Below are positions 1-10,017 of a stretch of 64,000 bases of DNA, one piece after another. The notes under the pieces were generated by a model. It did not search any database, had not been told where the DNA came from, and saw only the letters and a list, made by a program, of their open reading frames with translations. How positions within the stretch are numbered: the first letter of the stretch is position 1; every line of letters begins with the position of its first letter. The position numbers and the translations under genes were made by a program. This DNA comes from Halopseudomonas pelagia CL-AP6 (GTDB lineage: Bacteria > Pseudomonadota > Gammaproteobacteria > Pseudomonadales > Pseudomonadaceae), in the NCBI RefSeq assembly GCF_000410875.1, contig NZ_AROI01000009.1, positions 124,001 through 188,000 on the forward strand, written 5' to 3'.

Positions 1-126
1 TTTCTGCGTGCTTTTGGCGCCGATCTGTTTTTCGATGACCAGGAGGGGCACTGCCGTAGTGCGGTAGGTGTGGTGCCTACCGGGCATGTGCCGCATGGCA
101 TCAGTAATCTACTGATCAAACCCTGA
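1..126 (+). CDS. 5'-nucleotidase, 3' end only (partial)
   Basis: The first 126 bases are an open frame ending in TGA whose 41 residues contain FGADLFFDDQEGH and VVPTGHVPHGISN. These resemble the C-terminal end of the cytosolic 5'-nucleotidase family (PF06189 / NT5C1-like), where an FFDDQ segment is followed by P-x-GHVP. That family hydrolyses nucleoside monophosphates. The start and catalytic N-terminal part lie outside the window, so the assignment rests on the tail alone. It lies upstream of cysB on the same strand, separated by a 165-base gap that carries its own promoter. Confidence 0.7.
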   Translation, partial: FLRAFGADLFFDDQEGHCRSAVGVVPTGHVPHGISNLLIKP

Positions 127-219
127 GCAAAAAAGGCCGGCAGCCTTTCAAACAGTGACCGGCGGTCGGAATATTTCAGCCCTGTTGCAGTCATCTCCAG
201 ATTTTATGGTCTAACCTGA

Positions 220-1266
<1,047 letters not shown>

Positions 1267-1308
1267 CGCCTTCGGCACTAGCGGCAAGCTGGTCGCTTAC
1301 CGCTGGTG

Positions 1309-2043
1309 TTAGCCCTTAGCGATCAAATTCCCCGCATGCAGGCCGCATTCCTTCTGTGTCGCCTCTTCCCACCACCAACGACCTTCGCGCTCATGCTGGT
1401 TGGGTAGTACCGGGCGGGTGCAGGGTTCGCAGCCGATACTGACAAAGCCCCGTTCGTGCAGGCTGTTGTAGGGGATTTCCAGCATGCGGATGTAGTTCCA
1501 CACATCTTCGCTGCTGTAGTTGGCCAGCGGGTTGAACTTGACCAATTCCTGGCCTGGACCACTGAAACCACCGTCTATCTCGATCACTGGCACATGGCTG
1601 CGCGTGCCAGGGCTCTGGTCTTTGCGTTGGCCTGTGACCCAGGCATCCACGCCTGCCAGTTTGCGCCGCAGCGGTGCGATCTTGCGCACCCCGCAGCATT
1701 CCCCGTGGCCGCTTTCATAAAAGTCGAAGAGCCCCTTTTCTTTCACATAGGCTTCCAGCACCTGCTGGTCAGGGGAGAGTACTTCCAGCTGAATGCCATA
1801 GTGTTTTCTAACCTTTTCCAGAAACTGGTAGGTTTCTGGATGCAGCCGTCCCGTGTCGAGGGTGAACACCTTGACCTGTGGATTGATCTTCCAGGCCATA
1901 TCCAGCACGACGACATCGTCGGCGCCACTGAAGGACAGCCATAGATCGTCGAACTGGTTGAACGCCAGTTGCAATATCTGCTGTGGTGATTTGCTCGCGT
2001 ACTCTGCGGCGAGTGCTTGCGCATTAAAAAGATCGTCGGCCAT
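1309..2043 (-). CDS. cysH: Adenylylsulfate (APS/PAPS) reductase CysH
   Basis: Reduces activated sulfate to sulfite using thioredoxin or glutaredoxin. The nucleotide-binding SFSGADDV segment is near the start. Four cysteines, C116-C117 (GECCG) and C205/C208 (CEPC), match the [4Fe-4S] ligands of bacterial APS reductases, so APS rather than PAPS is the probable substrate. The C-terminus carries ECGLH with the catalytic cysteine. I chose ATG 2043 (244 residues) because GGAG lies 9 bases upstream; the frame stays open to a TTG at 2106, and some Pseudomonas CysH proteins carry such an extension. It runs tail-to-tail with cysB and diverges from thrH. Confidence 0.95.
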   Translation of the reverse strand: MADDLFNAQALAAEYASKSPQQILQLAFNQFDDLWLSFSGADDVVVLDMAWKINPQVKVFTLDTGRLHPETYQFLEKVRKHYGIQLEVLSPDQQVLEAYVKEKGLFDFYESGHGECCGVRKIAPLRRKLAGVDAWVTGQRKDQSPGTRSHVPVIEIDGGFSGPGQELVKFNPLANYSSEDVWNYIRMLEIPYNSLHERGFVSIGCEPCTRPVLPNQHEREGRWWWEEATQKECGLHAGNLIAKG

Positions 2044-2106
2044 TGGCTTCTCCGGAACTGAGGGCGCCTGTCTGTGCGGGCTGCCTTGATTTTTAAAGTC
2101 TAACAA

Positions 2107-2160
2107 AGGCGCCTTAGTCCATCCTCTTTTATTTGGTTATACTTTTATGCTTAAAAGATC
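2107..2160 (-). promoter_or_regulatory. Probable cysH promoter / CysB target region
   Basis: Read on the minus strand, this AT-rich patch carries ATAAAAG twice (ATAAAAGTATAACC then AAATAAAAGAGG) with TATAAC as a possible -10. LysR activators such as CysB bind AT-rich, weakly conserved sites just upstream of poor -35 boxes. The CysB assignment is inference from the neighbouring regulator and target, not from a strict motif match. Confidence 0.35.
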
Positions 2161-2254
2161 TGATGCGGCAGCGTGCCCTGGGCCTGAACCATTGCGCCAG
2201 AGGGACGCAGCCGGTAGATTGTGCGCCAATTCAAATACCTATCAGGAGTCGCCT

Positions 2255-2872
2255 GTGGAAATTGCCTGCCTTGATCTGGAAGGGGTTCTGGTCCCGGAAA
2301 TCTGGATCGCCTTCGCTGAAAAAACCGGTATTGCCGAGCTCAAGGCCACCACCCGGGATATTCCTGATTACGATGTGCTGATGCAGCAGCGCCTGCGCAT
2401 CCTTGATCAGCACGGTCTCAAGTTGGGAGATATTCAGGAAGTGATTGCCACGCTGAATCCGCTGGATGGCGCCGTGGAGTTCGTTGATTGGTTGCGCGAG
2501 CGCTTCCAGGTAGTGATCCTGTCCGACACTTTCTATGAGTTCTCTCAGCCACTGATGCGGCAGCTGGGTTTTCCCACGCTGCTCTGTCACCGCCTGATCA
2601 CGGACGACAGTGGCCGCGTCGTGGATTACCAGTTGCGTCAGAAAGATCCCAAGCGTCAGTCGGTGCTGTCGTTCAAGAGCCTGTATTATCGCGTGATCGC
2701 GGCTGGTGATTCCTATAATGACACGACCATGCTGTCAGAAGCCCATGCCGGTATTCTGTTTCATGCGCCGGACAATGTGATCGCTGAGTTCCCGCAGTTC
2801 CCGGCGGTGCATACCTTCGAGGAATTGAAGAAGGAATTTATCAAGGCCTCCAATCGGACACTCAGCCTCTAG
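2255..2872 (+). CDS. thrH: ThrH, HAD phosphatase / phosphoserine:homoserine phosphotransferase
   Basis: A 205-residue HAD-superfamily enzyme nearly identical in length and sequence character to P. aeruginosa ThrH, which dephosphorylates phosphoserine and can transfer the phosphate to homoserine. The HAD motif I is DLEGVLVPE, where the usual DxD is DLE, a ThrH signature. Motif II is LSDTFYE, and AGDSYNDTTML forms motif IV. The start is GTG at 2255, preceded by AGGAG, which gives the conserved N-terminus (VEIACLDLEG); the frame is open further upstream to 2147 but that part has no family similarity. It links serine and threonine metabolism. Confidence 0.94.
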   Translation: MEIACLDLEGVLVPEIWIAFAEKTGIAELKATTRDIPDYDVLMQQRLRILDQHGLKLGDIQEVIATLNPLDGAVEFVDWLRERFQVVILSDTFYEFSQPLMRQLGFPTLLCHRLITDDSGRVVDYQLRQKDPKRQSVLSFKSLYYRVIAAGDSYNDTTMLSEAHAGILFHAPDNVIAEFPQFPAVHTFEELKKEFIKASNRTLSL

Positions 2873-2880
2873 GCTGAGTG
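2859..2880 (+). terminator. Hairpin overlapping the thrH stop codon
   Basis: CACTCAGCC and GGCTGAGTG form a perfect 9-bp stem around a TCTA loop, and the loop side contains the TAG stop of thrH. No T-run follows, so this may be a processing or attenuation structure rather than a classical terminator. Confidence 0.45.
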
Positions 2881-2979
2881 AGCTACAAGCTACAAGCAGT
2901 CTGAATGGTGCAGATGCTCGATGGTTGTAGTGGGTGTTGCTGCAGGGAAGCGGCAGGTATTCTGATTATGCTTGCCGCT
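2881..2979. repeat. AGCTACAAG-type intergenic repeat, degenerate copy
   Basis: Starts with AGCTACAAGCTACAAG and ends with AGCGGCA...TGCCGCT, whose last base overlaps the pabB stop. The same start and the same GGCAGG...GCTTGCCGCT end recur at 13910-14006. This type of imperfect palindrome is common between Pseudomonas genes and often serves as a transcription end. This copy has lost much of its dyad symmetry. Confidence 0.55.
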
Positions 2980-4328
2980 CAAGAAAGCAGGGCGTTCATC
3001 AATACCCGAATCTTGGTGAGGGTTTCCTGATACTCCGCTTCGGCCTGCGAGTCGGCAACGATGCCGCCACCGCCCCAGCAATACAACGCGTCGTCCTGGT
3101 GAACCAGGCTGCGAATCGCAATGTTCAGATCCATCTGCCCCTCACAGCCTAGATAGCCGATGCTGCCGCAGTACAGACTACGGCGTACCGGCTCCAGCTC
3201 TTCGATGATCTGCATGGCGCGGATTTTCGGCGCTCCGGTAATGGAGCCGCCAGGGAAGGCGCCCGCCAGTAGGTCCAGCGCGTCTTTTCCAGGAGCCAGC
3301 CGCCCGCTTACGCTGCTGACCAGGTGATGTACGTTCGGGTAGCTCTCGAGTTTGAACAGTTCCGGTACTTTTACGCTACCGGCTTGGCAGGCTCGGCTGA
3401 GATCATTGCGCAACAGGTCGACGATCATCAGGTTCTCGGCACGGTCCTTCACGCTCTCCTGCAGTTCCTGGGCCAGTAGCAGATCCTCCTCCTCAGTGCG
3501 GCCGCGGGCGCGGGTGCCCTTGATCGGGCGCGTCTCGACCACGCCCGCGGTAACGCTGAGGAAACGCTCTGGCGAGAGGCATAACAGGCTATGATCGGTG
3601 CCTTCAAGATAGGCCGCGAAGGGTACCGGGCAGGCCTTGCGTAATCGCTGATAGGCGCCGAGCGGATCGCCCTGACAGTCTGCCTTGAACCGCTGGGACA
3701 AGTTGATCTGGTAGCAGTCCCCGGCGTGGATGTACTCCTGAACGCGCTCGAAGGCGTTCTGGTACTCGTTGCGACTCTGCTCCGGCTGGAATGGGGCTGC
3801 AAGATCAAAGGGCTCGGGGGCGGGGGCGGGTGCCCTCAGGCGTTCAAGTAACGCCTGCTGTTGGTCCTGCGGCAAACTGGGATGGCATACCAGCCAGCAG
3901 AGTTGCAGGCGGTGATCACTGACGATGCTCCAGGCATAGATGCCCATCTGCAGGGACGGCAAGCGGATGTCGGCCTGGGCGGAGCTAGGCAGTGTTTCCA
4001 GGATTCGGCCAAAATCATAACTGATGTAGCCAAGCGCGCCGGCACCAAAGGGTAACTCGGCCCCTTCCGGCCAGGAAGCCGGTGCCAGCTCGTGTATCGC
4101 TGCGCGCAGGCGCTCCAGCACCCGAAGGCCGGTTTCCCCGGATTGCGGGCTAATCAGCTTTTGTGGGCCGGCTGCAAGAATGCTGTAGCGGGCGAAGCGC
4201 GGGGTGCCCGCCGCGGAATCCAGAAGAACGGGATTACCCAGGCCGCGCAGCAGCCGCAGGCGTACCACGGGATCGGCCTGGTAAGGAAGGCTGACTAGAT
4301 GGTAGCACGGAGCCTCCGAGCTGCTCAT
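2979..4328 (-). CDS. pabB: Aminodeoxychorismate synthase component I
   Basis: A 449-residue chorismate-binding enzyme that makes 4-amino-4-deoxychorismate for folate synthesis, using ammonia from a separate glutaminase (PabA/TrpG). The N-terminal anthranilate-synthase-I-like domain (about 1-150) precedes the chorismate-binding domain with YQINLSQRF, ETRPIKGTRARG, LLRNDLSR and GGSITGAPK. The length and lack of a fused glutaminase or lyase fit PabB rather than TrpE. The ATG at 4328 overlaps the stop of the upstream ligase-like gene as ATGA, so translation is probably coupled. A palindromic repeat follows its stop. Confidence 0.93.
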   Translation of the reverse strand: MSSSEAPCYHLVSLPYQADPVVRLRLLRGLGNPVLLDSAAGTPRFARYSILAAGPQKLISPQSGETGLRVLERLRAAIHELAPASWPEGAELPFGAGALGYISYDFGRILETLPSSAQADIRLPSLQMGIYAWSIVSDHRLQLCWLVCHPSLPQDQQQALLERLRAPAPAPEPFDLAAPFQPEQSRNEYQNAFERVQEYIHAGDCYQINLSQRFKADCQGDPLGAYQRLRKACPVPFAAYLEGTDHSLLCLSPERFLSVTAGVVETRPIKGTRARGRTEEEDLLLAQELQESVKDRAENLMIVDLLRNDLSRACQAGSVKVPELFKLESYPNVHHLVSSVSGRLAPGKDALDLLAGAFPGGSITGAPKIRAMQIIEELEPVRRSLYCGSIGYLGCEGQMDLNIAIRSLVHQDDALYCWGGGGIVADSQAEAEYQETLTKIRVLMNALLS

Positions 4329-5338
4329 GCTGCGGTGCCGGGCTCCTCGGCTGGCTTGTCCGTGAGCGATGCCGGCTGGCCAAAATGTTTCTGTGCATAA
4401 GCCACACGATCGGCAACTGATTCAGTTCGCCCGGTTTTCTTTAAGGCTGCCAGGTGGCGCTCGACCATATGGCAACGCGCTGTCAACCCCGCATCATTGG
4501 CGATCTGGATGTTCAGACCGGGGCGAGCGTTGAGCTCGAGGATCAGTGGGCCTTTTTCTTCGTCCAATACCAAATCGACGCCAATATATCCCAGGCCAGA
4601 CAACTCATAGCAGGACGCGGCCAAGTTCATAAAGCCGTCCCAGTCGGGTAATTGCACGCCGTCCACTTGGTTGCTGGTGTCTGGATGCTTGGCAATTTTC
4701 TTGTTCAGCCAGGTGCCCTTGAGGGTCCGGCCAGTGGCCAGATCCACACCAACGCCAATAGCGCCCTGGTGCAGGTTGGCCTTGCCGCCGGATTGACGCG
4801 TGGGTAGACGAACCATGCCCATAACCGGGTAACCCATCAGCAGGATGAGACGAATATCTGGCACGCCTTCATAGCTGATGCTTTTGAATAGCGGATCAGG
4901 GCTGACGCGATACTCGATCAGCACCCGGTCGCGATGCCCGCCCAGCGAATACAGGCCCGACAGAATGCTGGAAATATGGTGGCCCATATCGTCGCGGCTG
5001 ATGATCTTGCCCGACACTGTCTTGAACATGCCCTCAAAGCGATCGGCGACAACGATAATGCCATCACCACCCGCGCCCTGGGCCGGCTTGATCACAAAGT
5101 CACGGTGCTTTTCGATGATCGCATCGAATTTGTCGATGTCCTTTTCCGTTTCGATCACGCCGTAGAGCTCGGGTACATTAATGCCGACAGCGATGGCGCG
5201 CTCCTTGGTCAGGATTTTGTCATCCACTATCGGGTACAGATTACGCTTGTTGTACTTGAGTACGTAATCCGCGTTACGGCGATTAATGCCCATTACCCCG
5301 GCATCGCTCAGGGTTTTCCAGGTTTTCCACAAAAACAT
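4325..5338 (-). CDS. Alpha-L-glutamate ligase-like ATP-grasp protein (RimK-related)
   Basis: A 337-residue ATP-grasp protein of the RimK-related family that occurs with an inactive-transglutaminase membrane protein. The N-terminus has GINRRNADYV; the ATP-binding core includes DFVIKPAQGAGGDGI (about 100-116); metal and nucleotide residues lie in GYIGVDLVLDEEKGPLILEL followed by NARPG. Such enzymes ligate an amino acid to a carboxylate, but the substrate of this family is not established to my knowledge. It starts 9 bases after the membrane protein gene and overlaps pabB by 4 bases. The last 15 residues are Pro/Glu-rich and probably disordered. Confidence 0.88.
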   Translation of the reverse strand: MFLWKTWKTLSDAGVMGINRRNADYVLKYNKRNLYPIVDDKILTKERAIAVGINVPELYGVIETEKDIDKFDAIIEKHRDFVIKPAQGAGGDGIIVVADRFEGMFKTVSGKIISRDDMGHHISSILSGLYSLGGHRDRVLIEYRVSPDPLFKSISYEGVPDIRLILLMGYPVMGMVRLPTRQSGGKANLHQGAIGVGVDLATGRTLKGTWLNKKIAKHPDTSNQVDGVQLPDWDGFMNLAASCYELSGLGYIGVDLVLDEEKGPLILELNARPGLNIQIANDAGLTARCHMVERHLAALKKTGRTESVADRVAYAQKHFGQPASLTDKPAEEPGTAA

Positions 5339-5347
5339 GGTGTCTCC

Positions 5348-6877
5348 TCAGCCCTTGGTGGTCAGTGCTTTGAAGCGCACCAGTTCGGTCAAGCGGTAAC
5401 CGCGGTAGCGACCCATGGCCAGCATAAAGCCCACCAGCACTAACAGTACGGCCGGGAAGGTAAAGACGAAGTAGGCCAACTCCGGCACGCTCATCAGCAG
5501 GTGAGCCAGTGTCGCAGCGAACAGGGTGCCCAGGGCGACCTTGAACGAATGACCGCCGCCACGCTCTTCCCAGGTGATGGATAGGCGTTCAATGGTCATG
5601 GTCAGAATCACCATTGGGAACAGCGACACCGATAGGGCTTTTTCCATACCCAGTTTGTGACCCAGCAGCGTAATGCCGGCGATGACGACCACTACGAAGG
5701 TCAATACCACAGAGAGTCGGGGCAGCATCTGCAGCTTCAAATGCTCAAGATAAGATCGCAGCGACAGACCCAGCGCGGTAATCAGCGTGAACAGTACGAT
5801 ACCCCAGCCGATATCGGTTTCCCGAAAGGCCAGCGAGATCAGTACAGGGGTAAAGGTGCCCAGGGTCTGTATACCGATGATGTTACGCAGAATCAAAATC
5901 ACCAACACCCCGATCGGGATCATGATCATGACCCGGTAAACCTGCTGCGCGTGCAGCGGCAGACCATATAGTGAATATTCCAGCAGCGCTGAGGATGTGT
6001 TGTCTGTGGTCATTTCCGCCAGACGCAGCGCATTCATTTCGCTGTTGTTCAGAGTGATGGTCACGCGGCCTTGTCGGCCACCTTCAAGGCTGAACAGCGG
6101 TGCATTGCCGCTCCACCAGATCAGACGGTTTTCCGGAATGCCCTGTTGGCCTGTCTCCGGGTGAAAGTAAAGCCAGCGCTCGCCGTTATGGCTGCGTAAC
6201 CAGAGCTCCGGAGTTTGATTCGGTGTGTTTTCCAGCCGGACGGTATGCACCATTTCCAACGGGATGCGTGCATTGGACAGGAGTATATCGAGCACTCGCG
6301 CCTTACCCAGCGGCGAGGTGTCTTCGCCCAGCAGCAGCTTGACGTTGTCATCGGTGATGTCATTGACGCGGCGGATAGCTTCGCTGACGAAGGTTTCAAT
6401 GTCAGCAGAGGTTTGCCGGATCGGCCGAATCAATGCGTCAGCGGCGACCTGCTCCGCTCCTTCGAGCTCAATAGGTTGACGCGGCGCGGGGGCCGGGTCT
6501 TCCGCTGGCTCTGCACTGTAACGCTGGGTCAGCACCAGGCGGTAGTACAGTGACTGGTTGCCGCTGGCGCGTCGCGCCGACCAGGTTACCCGGCGGTTGC
6601 CCTGGGCCTGGTTGATGCTGACGCCGTAATTGTTGGAGATAAAGCTTTCGTTGAGACTGATGTATTTCTGATCCAGCGGGGGAATGAACATTTGCGCCTT
6701 GATCGGCGTTCCTGCCACGGCTTGGAATTCAAGCCTGGCATCAAGGCTCCAAATGTCGTCGGTTTCATCCTGGGTGACAGGGATATCCAGTACGAAGATT
6801 TGGTAGGCGGTTATGCCCAGGCCCAGACTGACCAGGATGGCGATCAGGACTTTCAGGTGCAGATTGATCGATTGCAT
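5348..6877 (-). CDS. Inactive transglutaminase-like membrane protein (UUP1/7TM family)
   Basis: A 509-residue inner-membrane protein. One N-terminal transmembrane segment (about residues 8-28) is followed by a roughly 280-residue periplasmic region that includes the transglutaminase-like fold lacking catalytic residues (PF14400), then a block of hydrophobic helices from about 310 to 490 (VMIMIPIGVLVILIL onward; PF14402). The family normally sits beside the ATP-grasp ligase encoded next, as here, and often also beside an aspartyl/zinc protease-like gene that is missing from this locus. A joint role in an envelope-associated modification is inference. The ATG at 6877 begins MQSINLHLKV before the first helix. 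Confidence 0.87.
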   Translation of the reverse strand: MQSINLHLKVLIAILVSLGLGITAYQIFVLDIPVTQDETDDIWSLDARLEFQAVAGTPIKAQMFIPPLDQKYISLNESFISNNYGVSINQAQGNRRVTWSARRASGNQSLYYRLVLTQRYSAEPAEDPAPAPRQPIELEGAEQVAADALIRPIRQTSADIETFVSEAIRRVNDITDDNVKLLLGEDTSPLGKARVLDILLSNARIPLEMVHTVRLENTPNQTPELWLRSHNGERWLYFHPETGQQGIPENRLIWWSGNAPLFSLEGGRQGRVTITLNNSEMNALRLAEMTTDNTSSALLEYSLYGLPLHAQQVYRVMIMIPIGVLVILILRNIIGIQTLGTFTPVLISLAFRETDIGWGIVLFTLITALGLSLRSYLEHLKLQMLPRLSVVLTFVVVVIAGITLLGHKLGMEKALSVSLFPMVILTMTIERLSITWEERGGGHSFKVALGTLFAATLAHLLMSVPELAYFVFTFPAVLLVLVGFMLAMGRYRGYRLTELVRFKALTTKG

Positions 6878-7018
6878 AGTCTTCTCAACGAGCTATAGAA
6901 ATTGCTGCTTCGGCAGGCACCGCAACAACGGCAGGCGGCATCTTAGCATGGACGTCCCCCTGCCCGTAGCGCCTTTGTGATGCTTTGTTAACAGCGTAGA
7001 CCAGATTGGTAATCTCGG

Positions 7019-7030
7019 ATTGTTGACAAT
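7019..7030. promoter_or_regulatory. Putative GntR operator 1 (overlaps -35 of the prp operon)
   Basis: ATTGTTGACAAT is an almost perfect palindrome. It contains TTGACA (7023-7028), a consensus -35 box, with CAAAAT at 7047-7052 as a weak -10 (18-base spacer). FadR-subfamily GntR proteins bind palindromes of the TTGTnnACAA kind. A second match lies at 7083-7092. A repressor bound here would block RNA polymerase. Confidence 0.6.
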
Positions 7031-7082
7031 CTTGGTGGGTATGGCGCAAAATTTGTCCATTAAAGCCTGAAATAACGATGCT

Positions 7083-7092
7083 TTGTAGACAA
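7083..7092. promoter_or_regulatory. Putative GntR operator 2 (before the gntR start)
   Basis: TTGTAGACAA matches the core of operator 1 (TTGTTGACAA) at 9 of 10 positions. It sits immediately before the gntR start codon, downstream of the promoter. Two sites flanking the promoter suggest autorepression of the operon. Confidence 0.55.
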
Positions 7093-7097
7093 GGTTT

Positions 7098-7811
7098 ATG
7101 AGAATGACTGAGGTCGAACAGGATTTGCCCGCATTGACGCTTTCTGACGGCGCTTTTCAGCGTATTCAGACGGCGATCGTCAAGGGTGAGATTCAGCCAG
7201 GCACCCGCATCAGTGAGCAGTACCTGTCAACCACCTTCGGTATCGGACGAGGGCCCCTGCGCGAAGCCATACGGCGCCTCGAAGGCCGGCGGCTGGTGGT
7301 GCGCATCCCGCATGCCGGTGTGCGGGTAGTATCACTGAGCTACGCTGAGCTGATTGAGCTCTATCACGTACGCGAAGCGCTCGAAGGTATGGCCTGCCGA
7401 CAGGCAGCCGAAAATATGACCGAGGCCGAAATTGCCGGTCTGCGCGAAGTGCTGGCCACCCACGAGAAGCACAGCGGACTGAAAGCCAACGAGTCTTACT
7501 ACCAGCAGGAAGGTGACCTGGATATTCATTATCTGATTATCCATGGCAGCAAGAACCGCACCCTGGCCGATATGCTCTGCGGCGATCTCTACCATCTGGT
7601 ACGTATGTACCGCTACCGTTTCTCCACCACGCCCAAACGCCCGCAGCAGGCGTTTGCCGAGCATCACCGCATTATTGAAGCCATCGCCGATCGCGACGGC
7701 GAACTCGCGGAAATGTTGATGCGCCGTCATATCAGCGCCTCACGCCGCAACATCGAGCGCCGCATGCAAGAGCAGAGCGATGCTTCCACTTCCTCAGGAG
7801 GGATAGTCTGA
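7098..7811 (+). CDS. GntR/FadR-type regulator of the methylcitrate operon
   Basis: A 237-residue GntR regulator with an N-terminal winged helix-turn-helix (about 20-85; [20 protein letters not shown] is the recognition region) and a C-terminal FCD ligand-binding domain ([20 protein letters not shown] onward). In Pseudomonas, genes of this type head the prp operon and probably sense methylcitrate or propionyl metabolites, unlike the enterobacterial sigma-54-dependent PrpR. The stop TGA shares a base with the prpB ATG, so both are co-translated. ATG 7104 is an alternative start with a better-spaced AAGG. Two TTGTnGACAA sites before it suggest autoregulation. Confidence 0.9.
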   Translation: MRMTEVEQDLPALTLSDGAFQRIQTAIVKGEIQPGTRISEQYLSTTFGIGRGPLREAIRRLEGRRLVVRIPHAGVRVVSLSYAELIELYHVREALEGMACRQAAENMTEAEIAGLREVLATHEKHSGLKANESYYQQEGDLDIHYLIIHGSKNRTLADMLCGDLYHLVRMYRYRFSTTPKRPQQAFAEHHRIIEAIADRDGELAEMLMRRHISASRRNIERRMQEQSDASTSSGGIV

Positions 7812-8695
7812 TGTCAAAAACCCCGGGCCAACGTTTCCGCGATGCGGTTGCTGAAGAACATCCATTGCAGGTGGTCGGCGCGATTAACGCCAATCATGCG
7901 CTGCTAGCCAAGCGCGCCGGCTTCAAGGCCATCTACCTGTCCGGTGGTGGGGTGGCCGCAGGTTCACTCGGCTTGCCGGACCTGGGGATCACCGGTCTGG
8001 ACGATGTGCTGACCGATGTATGTCGCATCACCGACGTATGCGATCTGCCGCTGCTGGTCGATGTGGATACTGGTTTTGGCTCCAGCGCCTTCAATGTGGC
8101 GCGTACGGTCAAGTCGATGATCAAATTTGGCGCTGCGGCGATGCATATCGAAGATCAGGTAGGTGCCAAGCGCTGCGGCCATCGACCCAACAAGGAGATC
8201 GTCAGTTTGCAGGAGATGGTCGATCGCATCAAAGCGGCGGTTGACGCACGTACCGATGACAGCTTTGTGATCATGGCGCGTACCGATGCCTTAGCGGTAG
8301 AGGGCCTGGAATCAGCGCTGGATCGTGCCGCCGCTTGTGTTGAAGCGGGTGCGGACATGATTTTTCCCGAAGCCATTACCGAGCTGGACATGTACAAGCT
8401 GTTCACTTCAAAGATCAAAGCGCCGATTCTGGCCAATATCACCGAGTTTGGCGCCACACCTTTATATACCACCGACGAGCTGGCTTCGGCAGATGTCTCC
8501 CTGGTGCTTTATCCGCTGTCGGCCTTCCGGGCAATGAACAAGGCCGCGGAAAATGTTTACACCGCTATTCGTCGTGATGGCACGCAGCAAAATGTCATCG
8601 ACACCATGCAGACTCGTATGGAGTTGTATGATCGTATCGATTACCACGTTTTCGAGCAGAAACTCGACGCGCTCTTTGCGCAAAAGAAATCCTGA
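7811..8695 (+). CDS. prpB: 2-Methylisocitrate lyase PrpB
   Basis: Cleaves 2-methylisocitrate to pyruvate and succinate, the last step of the methylcitrate cycle. The 294 residues match the family length. The active-site loop reads [11 protein letters not shown] with catalytic Cys122, and the PEP-mutase/ICL barrel motifs are visible ([38 protein letters not shown]). AGGAGGG precedes the ATG, which overlaps the gntR stop by one base. It is followed 45 bases later by prpC. Confidence 0.96.
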   Translation: MSKTPGQRFRDAVAEEHPLQVVGAINANHALLAKRAGFKAIYLSGGGVAAGSLGLPDLGITGLDDVLTDVCRITDVCDLPLLVDVDTGFGSSAFNVARTVKSMIKFGAAAMHIEDQVGAKRCGHRPNKEIVSLQEMVDRIKAAVDARTDDSFVIMARTDALAVEGLESALDRAAACVEAGADMIFPEAITELDMYKLFTSKIKAPILANITEFGATPLYTTDELASADVSLVLYPLSAFRAMNKAAENVYTAIRRDGTQQNVIDTMQTRMELYDRIDYHVFEQKLDALFAQKKS

Positions 8696-8740
8696 TCGGG
8701 CTTGCAAGCAAGCTCGATACCAAACAAGAAGGAGAACATC

Positions 8741-9868
8741 ATGGCTGAAGCAAAGAAATTGAGTGGCGCGGGGCTGCGTGGCCAAGTGGCTGGCAAGACG
8801 GCGCTATCCACCGTTGGGCAGACAGGCTCGGGTCTGACCTATCGCGGTTATGACGTAAAGGATCTGGCAGCTAACTGCCAGTTCGAAGAAGTGGCTTATT
8901 TGATTCTCAAGGGCGAGCTACCCAATCAGACCGAGCTGGATGCCTATAAGCGCAAGCTCAAAGGGCTGCGCAGCTTGCCCCAGGCGCTGAAAGAAGTGCT
9001 CGAACGCATTCCTAAAGAAGCGCATCCGATGGATGTGATGCGCACTGGCTGCTCGATGCTCGGCAACCTGGAAACAGAGCAAGACTTCAGTCAACAGCAG
9101 GACACCACTGACCGCTTGCTTGCTGTTTTCCCGTCCATCATCTGCTACTGGTATCGCTTCAGCCACGACGGTCTGCGCATCGACGAGAATACCGATGATG
9201 AGTCGGTCGGCGCGCATTTCCTGCACATGCTGCGCGGCGAGAAGCCCAACAGCCTGCATGAACAAACCATGAACGTGTCGCTGATTCTGTATGCCGAACA
9301 CGAGTTCAACGCCTCGACCTTCACCGCCCGCGTTTGCGCCTCGACCCTGTCGGATATGCACAGCTGTGTCACCGCTGCGATTGGTTCGCTGCGTGGCCCG
9401 CTGCACGGCGGCGCCAATGAAGCCGCGATGGACATGATCGAGCGCTTTACCAGTGCCGATCACGCCGAACAGGAAATGTTCGGCATGCTCGAACGCAAGG
9501 AAAAGATCATGGGCTTTGGCCACGCTATCTATAGCACTAACGATCCGCGCAACGAGATCATCAAGCAATGGTCCGAGAAGCTGGCTAAGGACGTAGGCGA
9601 TACCGTGCTCTACCCAGTGTCGGTGCGTTGTGAGGAAGTAATGTGGCGCGAGAAAAAGCTGTTCTGCAACGCTGATTTCTTCCACGCCTCGGCGTACCAT
9701 TTCATGGGTATTCCGACCAAGCTGTTTACGCCAATCTTTGTCATGAGCCGCCTGACGGGCTGGGCTGCACACGTCATGGAGCAGCGGGCGGACAACCGCA
9801 TTATTCGGCCGAGTGCTGAATATGTTGGTGTCGCGCCGCGTACTGTGACGGCTATAGATAAGCGCTGA
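8741..9868 (+). CDS. prpC: 2-Methylcitrate synthase PrpC
   Basis: Condenses propionyl-CoA with oxaloacetate to 2-methylcitrate. The 375-residue citrate-synthase fold includes GPLHGGANE with the first catalytic His, [14 protein letters not shown] with the second, and the C-terminal RPSAEYVG. The short form lacking the N-terminal extension of hexameric citrate synthases fits PrpC. I chose ATG 8741, preceded by AAGGAG, over an upstream in-frame ATG at 8702. A long inverted repeat follows in the gap before acnD. Confidence 0.95.
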   Translation: MAEAKKLSGAGLRGQVAGKTALSTVGQTGSGLTYRGYDVKDLAANCQFEEVAYLILKGELPNQTELDAYKRKLKGLRSLPQALKEVLERIPKEAHPMDVMRTGCSMLGNLETEQDFSQQQDTTDRLLAVFPSIICYWYRFSHDGLRIDENTDDESVGAHFLHMLRGEKPNSLHEQTMNVSLILYAEHEFNASTFTARVCASTLSDMHSCVTAAIGSLRGPLHGGANEAAMDMIERFTSADHAEQEMFGMLERKEKIMGFGHAIYSTNDPRNEIIKQWSEKLAKDVGDTVLYPVSVRCEEVMWREKKLFCNADFFHASAYHFMGIPTKLFTPIFVMSRLTGWAAHVMEQRADNRIIRPSAEYVGVAPRTVTAIDKR

Positions 9869-9880
9869 AAAGTGCACTGA

Positions 9881-9959
9881 GGAAGTACTGACTTAACGCA
9901 GAAGCTGCAAGGTCGACCCTCAATGCGGCCAACACTCGAGGCCGTTAGTCAGTACTTCC
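9881..9959. repeat. Long inverted repeat between prpC and acnD
   Basis: GGAAGTACTGACTTAACG (9881-9898) pairs with CGTTAGTCAGTACTTCC (9943-9959): a perfect 13-bp stem, one bulged base, then 4 more pairs, around a 44-base loop that itself holds GGCC-AACACTCGA-GGCC. No T-run follows. It could be a small mobile palindrome or an RNA element that sets acnD-prpF expression relative to prpBC. Confidence 0.7.
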
Positions 9960-10017
9960 GGGTTCTGGAGTTCCGAAGCCGGCTCCAGCTACTGATTACC
10001 TGATGAGTCCTGAAACC

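Noticed and set aside
132-148. AAAGGC-CGGCA-GCCTTT as terminator of the 5'-nucleotidase gene
   Set aside because: Only a 6-bp stem with no T-run after it; too weak to list.
2044-2106. Extension of cysH to a TTG at 2106
   Set aside because: The TTG has no good ribosome site; ATG 2043 has GGAG at the right spacing. Some relatives do carry such an extension, so it is not excluded.
8918-9877. Minus-strand frame of 319 codons opposite prpC
   Set aside because: Antisense shadow; prpC has the catalytic His motifs.
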